The notes below the pieces were generated by a model that saw nothing but the letters and a program-made list of their open reading frames with translations, was not told the DNA's origin and did not search any database. From Phallus indusiatus (taxonomy: Eukaryota > Basidiomycota > Agaricomycetes > Phallales > Phallaceae), in the NCBI GenBank assembly GCA_027605045.1, contig JAQFWX010000008.1:1550001-1614000 (forward strand): a stretch of DNA of 64,000 nucleotides, written 5' to 3'. The position numbers and the translations under genes are program-made. The number at the start of each line of letters is the position of its first letter. Positions within the stretch are counted from its first letter, which is position 1. Positions 23,301 through 33,220 of the stretch are shown in pieces.

Positions 23301-24611
23301 CTAAAAGGGGCGCGATGTACTTGAAAAAAAATACAAAGTTCAGTACGTCGAAATGTTTTGACCTGAATGATTTTACCTCTGGGAACCACTACATGATGTG
23401 GGCAAACGCAACGTAAAATCAACGTATCTCTGTTTGAGAAGAATCTTATGTACCTCATATACGAAGCTGAAGAAATAAAATGAGTAAAAATGGCACGTTC
23501 AATGAAAGACAAGGAAGACTTACACGACTGCAACCACAATCCAGAAGAATCGTAAACTGTGTCAAGAAAGTCAAAACGCATAGTCGAGATTTTTAAAACG
23601 GGTTACCGACCGTTTGCCCTGGAGAAGCTCCCCTTTTGAACGATGCAAAACGTCGAACAAATTAACATAAATGAGATTCTGAGGATACAGCATCGTTGTG
23701 GGATAAACGAGGAAAGACCCTGTTATAATGCATACGTCGCAAAAATTGAGTATCGACGAAATGAATTAGTGTGATCTAGTATACGCACGGAACAGTCCTG
23801 CGAAACCGTAGCCGATGAGCTGTGAAGCAAGAAGGGTGAAGATCGCGTTTCCGGCCTGACAGAAGGTTATGGGTTACGGGTTTGCAATTTTTTTTCGTGT
23901 GAAAGTACTAACGTTAACGTTGATGTTATAGAACAGATCATCTGCGGCAAATACGAAGCAAGCAGTAGCTGCGACAGACGCGGTGTTCGCCATAATTTGA
24001 GAAGCAACGTGTTCTTTGATATCTAAAAAATCGAATTCGGTTTAGCGTTGTACAAGCATGATACCAAAAAAAGAGGGATTCGCTGACTGAATGGGCCAGG
24101 ATTCATAAAATTCCAGAATTTATTTCCTTTATGGAGGCGGGAACCAGGTCCTGGAATGGCGACTTCGAAAAATTTGCCAAACATGTACGCCAAAAGCTGA
24201 AGGAACAAGGGCGACACATCGATGACTTGAGGTCGGAATTGCTAGGTAAGAGATTAAAAACGCGAGATTTATTTATCGAGCGACCGAGGGTTTACTTACG
24301 AAAAGCATGGCGAGGACAGCACCGAAGACGGCGAGTCCGATACCGCTGAACCACATGCGAAAGGTATTCACTGGCAACGAGGGGTCATCTTCGAGACTGA
24401 CAAGGGCGGTCGCAAAATCTGCGGGTGTCTCTAAGACCTTTTCCTTCCCATTATGATCGTAGAGTCGGTCTTCAACATCTTGTTCCTTGACGTCGATACT
24501 AGCCTCGAGCTTGCTATCATCGTAAGAGTAGCGTTTCTCCTCAGTGAGTTGGCCAAGAGCGTCTGAGGCGTCTCTGCTATCGGTGATAATAACTTCTTCG
24601 TGGCGTGTCAT
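20320..24611 (-). CDS. OPT-family oligopeptide transporter with about 34 exons
   Basis: The N-terminus (MTRHEEVIITDSRDASD) starts at 24611 and the first helix ends AMLF at the first donor. In-frame pieces in order show the OPT family throughout: QFRPQVIDVSPLF, FWNFMNPGPF|NIKEHV, RLRFFWIVVAV, LGSFNIVCLAVRDSDW, GFGLDW, FISQNLFFENGTVYDQ, WHGKEIYAAFVDYIKG, DPHYKKM, VPMWWYAIITVIG, LPWWALIVALLIAV, KLPPR, WSGQQIQSF, ILWGALGKEIYGPHGPYF, LVYVNTAVLAYNIGDL and GGTNGYINTW. It is a plasma-membrane proton-coupled importer of small peptides. Several exons are tiny (12, 13, 7 and 11 nt), and some donors are GTC (GTCAGC, GTCGGT, GTCAGT). The last junction (FPQ to WALNPAGNADYC) is off by one base with GT-AG sites, so the exact C-terminus is uncertain; the stop given is at 20320. 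A partial decayed copy lies downstream. Confidence 0.85.
21470..21480 (-). other. 11-nt microexon of the OPT gene (PPR of KLPPR)
   Basis: Bases TGCCGCCTCGG on the reverse strand lie between acceptor TTCCTAG and donor GTATGA. Inclusion rebuilds KLPPRWTF, matching the KVPPR motif of the family. Skipping it breaks the frame. Confidence 0.7.
22203..22209 (-). other. 7-nt microexon of the OPT gene
   Basis: GTATATC on the reverse strand lies between acceptor TTCGGCAG and donor GTGAAG. Inclusion gives HYKKML-VYP-LVPMWWY, the length seen in the family between DPHY and MWWY. It is inferred from frame and motif spacing only. Confidence 0.6.
23377..23388 (-). other. 12-nt microexon of the OPT gene (WFPE)
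   Basis: TGGTTCCCAGAG on the reverse strand lies between acceptor ATGTAG and donor GTAAAA. With the 13-nt exon at 23454 it rebuilds FVYEWFPEYIAPLL, matching the FxWEFxPQYI region of OPT proteins. Confidence 0.65.
23454..23466 (-). other. 13-nt microexon of the OPT gene (FVYE)
   Basis: CTTCGTATATGAG on the reverse strand lies between acceptor TCTTCAG and donor GTACAT, directly upstream of the 12-nt microexon. Both are needed to keep frame and motif. Confidence 0.65.
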
Positions 24612-27600
24612 GCTATGATTCGTGACAAGGAGAGCAGCACCGTTGGGGATATGGTGGCAGAAGACTCAAATATATCCGAATTAGTGTGGGGGTCTTAATA
24701 TAAATGACGGCACTGGCACCAATTCAATTGGATGCAAGCCATCCAGCGATAGAAGAACTTCATGTGTAAGTTCCGATAAAGGGGCTTGGCGAAAATAAGA
24801 TGAAACGAAACGAAAACGTGATTATGGGCGAAGATGAGGTGAGGGGATAATAGTTGTTCAGATGCGAGTCGGAAAAATGATTGGTGCAAGGAGGGGTGTT
24901 GTTGTTAGTATTGCTTATCGGTTAACGCAAGTCCATGTGGAGCCCGGTCGACCGCTGAAAAAAAAGCCAAGATTGTGATAGTGATACATACCCGCGTTTG
25001 CGATAACACCGACGACCAAGGTATATTTCTCATGGATTGAGAACAAAACCATTGTTCAAAATCAAGAATTTAGAAGGCGCAAATAAAAATGCGGAACTGA
25101 ATTATGATTATATTGGAATTCATTGAATGTCATGGACCCACCAACATATTTATTCAAGTAAAATGACCGGAGTATTTGCCGTTTAATAAAGGACGATACC
25201 ATATCAGACAATTAAATATTGACGATTGAAGCCACCACAAGGAGCAGCGTCTTGGCGTATCAATTTTGTTGTCTCGTGCTCTTGGAGGTTGCCCCAATCA
25301 GCTGCTATCTTCAGGCACATTCAACATCCACGCAAAACAAATGGAGCATATGATTTCTGATATTGGAGATAATACCATTGTCGAAGGTCTAAACAAAGAT
25401 CAAGTTGACAGCCTGGAAAGATAATTAGAGGTCAGCTGAGGACATCGTTCGAGGTTGAGTGCTATCGCGGTCTCCAGGTAGTTGTACCCTAAGCTGCACA
25501 TGCTCTTGAAAGTGGAACTAAACGTCATGAAACTTCTATATGTTTAGACCTGGTTGAGACGTCCCTGTTAGGTCGATGGATATTATTTAAGGTTCTGGAT
25601 ACGATGTTCATCTCACCCTGTATGATGATAAGGTCCCATGATAAGCTATCACGGATGCACGGCAAAAATCGAGATAATTAAGGCCAGCCGAAAATATACG
25701 TGGCAAGGTGGGCACGATATAGAAGCTTTCTAGGACAGTCTCACGAAAAGATCTGCAAGGGAGGGCAAGCTGCAAGACTAACGAGGACACAATGAGAGGG
25801 AGCAAAGAGTTGTAAGAACTGAAACACTAAGCGTTCATAACATTTGATCCATGTTTATCTCGCCGAACTTATCTCTCGTACGCTCGGAGAATTAGTTGAG
25901 AATTAGTGTATCAGAGGGAAAAATTCGACAAGCGAAAGACTTGAACCAGATTACGTAACTGGGCTTCTCAGCGAGTCACAGCGACTCGTCATCTTTTCGC
26001 AACATGTCGCAAAAATCAGATGATTTAGATTATAGGCAGCAGTTTGGTCAATCTAGCTTAATCAATTAATGAAGCTCCAAGTCATTTGGGAAGTACTGTA
26101 CCGCATATGATATGGCTGTCAAGGGGTTAGTGTCGTATATATTCCTTTATGACGTTTTTGATATATTGATTAAATGTTCGGAACGGTGGTAATAGAACTT
26201 CAGCGAGGTTGGCGAGGGAAATATTGTGGCATGGAAAAACCAAACTCACATAGAATTAACAAACACGAAGAGGAAGTACCGCTACTGAGAAAGGTGCCAT
26301 GAGTGATGAGCCAGATGGAAGTATTGGAAGTACTGGAGCATTAGATATAATTATGTTGCAGCAAGGACTCTAGCTTGGACGGTAGGAGGAAGGAAAAGCT
26401 TTGACGCATAGGCCCGGACCCTTAGGGACTATCCGGACCCACACACACTCTCCGTGTTGCAGCTCAACGAAAGCTCATAGTACAACATTTACAGACCAGG
26501 TTTAGTCGTAGTGGCAAAAGGTAATCATTGCCCTTGTAAAAGGTTGTCAGTGACCGCTATTCACCTGTAAGCCAGGCGAGTGCCATTTCCTCACTGAGGC
26601 CTGAGGCCTTCCCCACGTTTATTAGTATGGAGGCCGAGGCCAAAGGCATTTTTGGACCTCTGATGCCGAAGGTTTCCAGGCTATCTTGATCAAAAATATG
26701 TCGGCAGTGGGGTTTCCCTCCCTCGGACCAGGCGCAGACAGGAACGCTTGTGGTACTCCACCTGCATCAATTCCAGGCTGGGCCGACTGCGAACATGGTC
26801 ATGCCGGACGAAATTCGGGCTAAAAAGGGGTGCCGTTTTCAGCTCAAATCGATAATTTTCAGCCGCGGCTTCAATGCTAATAAACGGGGGGCCTACCTCA
26901 CTGTTGTCGTGAGCCGGTAGTCAAACATAGCCGTACTAAATGGCATGCCGTATCGGACTCAAAAATGGTAAAATCAAGCTTACATTCGCAATCCATCGCC
27001 GTCTTGTTCAATGCGATTATCTACAGAGTATATATACATATGGAGTTCTACTATATACGCACGGCGTGAGTGCTTTTCTCATATACTGTGGTGGGTAAAC
27101 AGGTACCTAACAGACGTGGGAACGCAATTACTGAAATAAGATTGAAATTGATGAAGGTGAAGGCGGTACTGTTATATCTGGGGTCTTGGAATTCAAGAGG
27201 AAGGGGAGTGGTCCGCCTGGAAACCTCGTAGCCGCATTTCGTGTCACGATGGGAGAGACTGCGGAAATTTTGGTGTGAGGAAAAGTTTATTTGAGGGGAG
27301 TCCTACGCTCGTCTATAAGCGCCAATTTTAATCTTTCAATTAAACTACAGTGTTTTTTTTTGAAATTTGAAGCTCAAGGTCGATAATCTGGTCCCTGAGA
27401 TATGAGGCCTGAGGCCTGAGTTTCTATGGTGCCAGCACTGATAAGATTCGACATGGTCGTCCGTTAAATCAGGTTCAATTATGACTTCTTTGCAAGCTTC
27501 GCCCCTGGCTTGAAATACAAGCATTACGAAATTTCGTCTTCGTTTGACACCTCATTTCGTCGTATGACCCTTGTTCAACAACTCCATCGCCTTAAACAAT

Positions 27601-27788
27601 TTCAATCCGGCAAAATCAAGCTTTAGGGACGGTGCTTCTTCAGGTTGGCGTTCATCGATCATCCGTCATCCGTCATTGTTCCCCTATGTCGCAAATGATT
27701 GCTATATAAAAATCGCCATCCAATCTGATTCGGTCCACAAAAAATCTCTCTTCAACAATACTTATACTTCGCTTTTTAATCTACTCTC
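24612..27788. other. gene-poor region with a GC-richer repeat-like part
   Basis: No conserved gene is recognised in 3.2 kb. 26390-27430 is richer in GC and contains GAGGCCTGAGGC-type words at about 26600 and 27405. It may be an old transposon relic. Close to 27703 is the TATA box of the next gene. Confidence 0.4.
27703..27709 (+). promoter_or_regulatory. TATA box of the small secreted protein gene at 27789
   Basis: TATATAA lies about 85 bases upstream of the ATG at 27789, the same spacing as for the gene at 18905. Confidence 0.5.
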
Positions 27789-28073
27789 ATGTTCCCTCGT
27801 GTTTTCTTACTTTTTTCCATCGCTTTGGCGTTCTCCACCATCGTGTTTGCTTTGCCAACCAGCTCGCGGATTGTCATTCCGACCCAGAACAAAACTTTGC
27901 CGATCGGCTCTGAGGCAAGAATTGGAATTACGATCTCCAACAACGACAGAGTCGACAACGTTCCGATCCGGGACAGATTACCCCCCGGCTCTCAGCCCAG
28001 AATCGGCATTACGATCCCTAACAAAGTCAAAACGACTTTGCCAATCAGCAAATCACGGATTAATCGTTCATAA
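27789..28073 (+). CDS. small secreted protein with an internal repeat
   Basis: A single exon encodes 94 residues. MFPRVFLLFSIALAFSTIVFA is a strong signal peptide. The mature part has two related units, LPIGSEARIGITISNN and LPPGSQPRIGITIPNK, and a third partial unit (RIVIPTQNKT) before them. No Cys is present. Basic residues increase toward the C-terminus. The sequence is not recognised; a small secreted, possibly effector-like or cell-wall protein is a guess. A TATA box at normal distance supports a real gene. Confidence 0.6.
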   Translation: MFPRVFLLFSIALAFSTIVFALPTSSRIVIPTQNKTLPIGSEARIGITISNNDRVDNVPIRDRLPPGSQPRIGITIPNKVKTTLPISKSRINRS

Positions 28074-29397
28074 AAATCAGGTTGACCCAGTACCTACTCT
28101 AGGACAAATGCAGACAACGCAGGCACATGCTTGGTAAGTTTGTCCTCCACCTTCTCCTGACCCTATTTTTACGAAATCATTTCTCAGTGTTCATCTGACG
28201 AGAAACCTACAGCGAATCTGAAAATACCATTTCTTCAAATATGACGAGTCTTTTTTGTGTTAATTTACAACTGTAATCAGTCTTTGACCTAATAATTATA
28301 TATGTATATTCATTTAACCAGATACAAATTACGTGATTCAGAGTGTCCAGACGTCCAGACTCCGGGGGCGTTTTGAACGCTAAAAGGAACTGGGATTCAA
28401 CAAAAGCCTGTCCGAGATAAGTTCGCCGTGAAAGTGTCTACGTGGATTGAATGGTTCTAGTAGTTTCACTTTTTATTCTTTTCTTCGGCCACACTACACC
28501 AACCCGCTACTGTTGATTCTGAATTCGAGATAAAGTCTCGGTAATCATTTATATCAAAGGAATTCAGAAGGCAGCATTTTCCTGGTTGTTTCGCGAGCTT
28601 GTATTTGCGGGTTCATTATACACTTAGCGAACAAGAATCGTTAAAGGGTATCAAATAATCTCAATCTTGACTCGCCGCCGTCATTACCTGAGGTGGTGGG
28701 GTGCGAGATTATGCTAACTTGAATACTACTTAGGCTAAGTGCACGCTGAAATTCAACTATACGCTGAGAAACGTACTGAGAAAAATTACTCTGTAAAGCT
28801 AGCAAAAAAGCACGAAAAATCTATAAGGATCATAATAGGAATAGAAGGTGACATGTCCTGAGAAACAAGTACCAGTCAGTTCGTATCAGGCTTTGACAGC
28901 TCTAACTGGTAACCATTGAACGTCCGTATATGCGCGTCCGTCTTGTGTATCTCGGGCTAGTTTTACGAAACGACCCACAAGACACGATACTTTTGTTGAA
29001 AAAAAAACCCTCAGCCACTTTGACCACTAGTTCTTTCAATTACCGTGGTAGTCACTTCACTCTCTGGACCTCAGAACTCACAATTTAGTTAATCGTGTTT
29101 ATCGACAAGTTTTTGGCTCTTAATTGAGGATACATATTCCTCAGCAGTGTCAATGAGTATTTAATCTTGGTCTCCCGTCAATGATGCAGGATATTACATA
29201 AATGGGTTATGGAAATTGAAACAAAAAGATAGGGTCGTGCGAATATATGTATGTGTACAAGTACATTTTCAAAAATCAAAAAGATCAAACACAAACGCTT
29301 TACTCCCGTAGCATATACACCGGGGACTTGAAAGCGAATCTCCCGCCTGGCTTAGAAAACAGGTAACACCCGAGCGTTCTGAGGTACTTTCATGTAT
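28074..29397. other. intergenic region
   Basis: I see no gene or RNA here on either strand. It is AT-rich throughout. Confidence 0.4.
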
Positions 29398-30579
29398 TCA
29401 AAACTTTTGGTAATCAAATATATAAAGATGATCAATAGTGAATTCTTTTATCTGGGAAAATCAATGTACGAGACAAAAGGTGAAAGAGATGTGTGCGTAC
29501 CCATTCGCGAACCACCTGCACAATTTCGCGCAGTGGTTTGTCCGAGTACTGAAGTTCTTCTATTACTAGCCTTTGGACCGTTGATTCGGTGTATACTACC
29601 TGGTCAGACTCAGAATCCAGTTGCGTTGCGCAGAATATCCATTCGCTCCCGTTAGTTACGCAGTAATAGATGATACCAGGGTTGTATCCTAGTCTAAGCA
29701 CGAACCATAAAGAAAAAAATATCGCTCAGAAGGAGTATTCTAAATGCTTGGGATAATGGCACCCATCAATTGACAGTCGACTCACTTTTCAACGAAGTTC
29801 ATCCATGCGATTGATTGACTGACGGCTTGAGGAACATAAGTGGCTAGATCATAGGTGCGTCTGGCTTGAGTCACGAAGAGAGTATTTTTTGAAATTTCGA
29901 TTATATCCTCCCTTGATACATAAGGATCCAACAAGCGCTCTAAGGGGGAGATGATACTTATAGTTTGTACTATGAGAATTCAAACTCACCTCGGTTGTTA
30001 CGTTTCACATCCAAAATATGGTCAATAACGACATAATCCACACTACCGCTTAAACACAGCTCGTATCCGGTAACAGGATTGATGATGGAGATTGGGGGGA
30101 TACTCATTTCAGGAACGATGACAATGTTTTGTCTTTTGGTTTTATCCGACATAATCTCCGCCGCTGCAAACAAAACTGCTTCAATTATCATTCGTGACCC
30201 GGTCTCGTTCTGCAAGGAATTTTACAATTTAATGCCGTTTCAAGAGCTATAGAGAAGAAACAAGCCTGCGTATTGATGTGTTCGTAGATTTTTTTGATCT
30301 TGGTGTAAAGGTTTGCCAGTATGTGCTCATGATCTGATTTAAGTTGATTGGCCAAGTCTTTCATTACCATGGGGTTGAAAGCGAGACGTTTTCTGATTAC
30401 ACCAAGTTTCTCCAGGTCTTCAGCCGTAACAGCCGCAAAATTCATTTGTCTCTAGAAAAGAACATCAACAGGAGTGCTTTCGCTACATGCTAAATAATAA
30501 ACCGTACAGCTTTCTTGGTATTCTTGCTTTTCACGAGGCTTGAGTTTGTAGGTGGCTCTTCGCGTGCGCGTTTTGACAT
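29398..30579 (-). CDS. PD-(D/E)XK-superfamily-like protein, tandem copy 1
   Basis: Six exons join in frame: 30579-30508, 30451-30266, 30209-29990, 29939-29786, 29693-29501 and 29451-29398, giving 292 residues. The first exon adds a basic, possibly nuclear-targeting N-terminus (MSKRAREEPP, then KSKNTKKARQ). The middle shows NETGSRMIIEAVLFAAAE, IVIVPEMSI, GSVDYVVIDH and LFVTQARR, followed by PQAVSQSIAWMN. Near the C-terminus is YYCVTNGSEWIF. The order helix, strand, G-x-x-D-Y, strand, Q-rich helix, T-x-G-x-x-W-x-F is typical of fungal PD-(D/E)XK nuclease-like proteins. The usual E-x-K is replaced by Q-x-R, so catalysis is doubtful. Intron 2 begins GC rather than GT. The paralogue lies at 31171-32374. 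Confidence 0.7.
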
Positions 30580-31170
30580 TTGACTGTGGGGGCGTTCAAG
30601 TGGCAGCAAGATGTGGCAGGGAACAGCGCGAGAAAAAGCCCGTGGAATCTGTTATATATTAGTTGTTTTCATACATGAAACATAAGGAATACTTATGTGC
30701 TGCCCGTTGTTCGTAAAGTTGTTTCAAAACAGACCGCTTCGCCATAAAAAAAAACATGAAACGCTGAAAGGTGAAACGTGAAATTTATAATGAAACCTTG
30801 AAGTTTGAATTTGAGAGACTACCACGTAATGATCTCGAGATTGTGAATGTGTTCAAGTCAATTCCATTTACAACAAGATTATGTTTTACTTAACGAACCT
30901 AAGATCGTCAACCGATGTATGATAGTAAGATGACGCAGTGATACTCACATGAATATGAATCATTTACTTTGAATTAATCATGCATGCAACACATTCGCAA
31001 TATATAAGTACTTTCGATGTCTTGGGCAGAAAGAAGAAGCAAGGACATTGTAATATGTCTTATCAATCTTGAATCCAAATCTTATTGCATCGTAATGAAC
31101 TGGATTACAGCCATTTCTGCTTCAGCAAGCGTCGTCCGAACCTCAACAATACATAGAGAGGTACTTTTAT

Positions 31171-32374
31171 TCACGCGAAATCATCCTCGTCATACTCTAA
31201 TGTATAAAGATTCTGATCCGTAGATTTTCTCATCTGTAAAATAAATATATGAGACAAAAAATGAAAAAGATGCGTGCGAAAAAAAAAAACTTACCCATTC
31301 GCGAAGCAATTGCACAATCTTGCGCAGTGGTTTGTCGGAGTATCGAAGTTCTTCTATTGTTAGCCTTTGGACCGTTGACTCGGTGTATACTACCTGATCG
31401 GAAATCGATTTCGCTGCGCCAAATATCCATTCCTTCCCATTAGTTACACAGAAATACACGTCCTCAGGGTCGACTCCGAATCTATTCACGAATCACAAAG
31501 AAAAAGAAACGGCTCAGAAGGAGTATTCTACCTGAGGCAACGGCACCCATCAATCGACAGTCACTCACCCCTCAACGGAGTTCATCCATGCGATTGACTG
31601 ACTGACGGCTTCAAAAATATAGGTAGCTAGATGGTGGGTGCGTCTGGCTTGAGTCACAAAGAGAATACTTTTTGAAAGTTCGAATATATCCTCCCCCGAT
31701 ATGTAAGGATCCAACAAGCGCTCTAAAGGAGATGATAGAAAAGCGAAAGTTTCTACGAGAATACAAATTCACCTTGGTTGTCGAGTCCCGTGTTTGAAAG
31801 ATGTTCAACAGCGACATAATTGACATTGCCGTTTAAACACAGCTCATATCCGGAAAAAGGATTGACGATGGAGACGGGGGCAATGGCCATTTCAGGAATG
31901 ATGACAGTGTTCCGTCCCGTGGTTTTATTCGACATAGTCTCCGCCGCCGCAAGCAGGATTGCTTCAGTAATCATTCGTGAACCGGTTTCGTTCTGCAAAT
32001 AATTTTACGGTATTAGTATTGCCGTTCCAATTGGTTATAAGTTGAGCAGAGAAGAAACAAGCCTGTGTATTGATGTGTTCGTAAATTTTTTGGATCCTGG
32101 CGTAAAGGTTTGCCAGTATGGGCTCATGATCTGGTTCGAGTTGATCGGCCAAGTCTTTCATTACCGTGGGGTTGAAAGCAAGGCGTTTTCTGACTACACC
32201 AAGCTTCCCGAGGTCTTCAGCTGTAACAGCCGAAAAGTTCACTTGCCTCTATAAGAACATCAATAGTAGCGCTTACGCTACATGTCAAGTAATGAACCGT
32301 ACAGCTTTTTTGGCATTCTTGCTTTCCGCGAGGTTTGAGTTTGTAGGTGGCTCTTCGCGTGCACGTTTTGACAT
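31171..32374 (-). CDS. PD-(D/E)XK-superfamily-like protein, tandem copy 2
   Basis: Six exons mirror copy 1: 32374-32303, 32248-32063, 31992-31773, 31722-31569, 31481-31295 and 31233-31171, giving 293 residues. The start is MSKRAREEPPTNSNLAESKN. At the position of an internal Met in copy 1 this copy has Val (GTG), which supports the upstream exon as the true start. Motifs are kept: NETGSRMITEAILLAAAE, GNVNYVAVEH (Asp replaced by Asn), LFVTQARRTHHLATY, FCVTNGKEWIFGAA. The C-terminal exon differs entirely (MRKSTDQNLYTLEYDEDDFA). The GC-AG intron is at the same place. Both copies are open and similar, so both are probably real genes under constraint. Confidence 0.7.
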
Positions 32375-32617
32375 TGCTGGGGTTGTTTCAGTGACAGCAA
32401 GATGTGGCAGGAAAAAAAAACGAAAAAGGCGCGTGCAGTTTTTTTGTTATATAAGTTGTTTCATACGTGAAACGCGAAACGTGAAATTTTAAGCTTTTAA
32501 GCTTGTGGCGCTACCGCGTAATGATCCCCAGTATAATAGCCGACAATACTTGTAAACATGTTCGTCGATTTCACTAACTGTACTTACAAAAAGTTATACA
32601 TATTCAAGAATATATCC

Positions 32618-33220
32618 CTAAGACACGTTTAAAACAGCCAAGCGGCTCTTTGCAATCAGCCCGACGTCCCTAATCGCCCGCTCCAGCTCGGCCATCCACT
32701 CCAAGCCCCCCACTTCGACAGGCACGGTGCGACTTATCAAGGAGTCAATATCCACGTCATCCCCATCGACACCAAGTTTAGCCTGCATCTCGTCCTTGAT
32801 TTCAGCCCGAGAGCGGCCATTGACAAAAGTGATGTAAACAAGCCCAAGGTACTTGTGTTCATAGAGGCTGTTCAGTTTCCCGAGGCGTGCGAGGACCTCT
32901 GGTGGGGTTGCCTTGGCAGCCTGTTCCTTATGGCTGAGAGTGGAGAGAGTCTTCTTCACCTCACCTATGCGCGGGTGGCCGGCGATGAATGCGGCCTTGG
33001 ATGCCGTGTCCCAGGACGAGATGGTCGTGAGTACGACGTCAATGAAGGCGTAGTATGTCGTCACGGTGATCGCGATGGATTGGGATATCTCCAAGAGTTG
33101 GGGAACTAGTTTGTTGGAGATGACATCGGAAGGCTCGAAGAGAAGAGAAAGAGCAGCGTTGAGAGAGGTTGTGTCATCCGTAGCATTCCGGAGGGTGTTT
33201 GGCAGTGGTGGGAGTGACAT
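32618..33220 (-). CDS. 2-oxo-4-hydroxy-4-carboxy-5-ureidoimidazoline (OHCU) decarboxylase
   Basis: A single exon encodes 200 residues. AGHPRIGEVK contains the HPRIG signature of OHCU decarboxylases, including the catalytic His. FVNGRSRAEIKDEM is the second conserved block. The usual helical-bundle length (about 170-200 residues) fits. The enzyme acts after urate oxidase and HIU hydrolase and forms S-allantoin in urate breakdown. No peroxisomal SKL-type C-terminus is present (it ends LNVS). The two PD-(D/E)XK-like genes lie downstream on the same strand with no evident link. Confidence 0.93.
   Translation of the reverse strand: MSLPPLPNTLRNATDDTTSLNAALSLLFEPSDVISNKLVPQLLEISQSIAITVTTYYAFIDVVLTTISSWDTASKAAFIAGHPRIGEVKKTLSTLSHKEQAAKATPPEVLARLGKLNSLYEHKYLGLVYITFVNGRSRAEIKDEMQAKLGVDGDDVDIDSLISRTVPVEVGGLEWMAELERAIRDVGLIAKSRLAVLNVS

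Noticed and set aside
25925..26000. tRNA-like segment with AGACTTGAACC
   Set aside because: No complementary T stem or acceptor stem could be built on either strand.
30188..30445. Start of the PD-(D/E)XK-like protein at the internal Met (30445)
   Set aside because: Copy 2 has GTG at this codon, and an upstream exon with ATG joins in frame in both copies, so the start is at 30579 and 32374.
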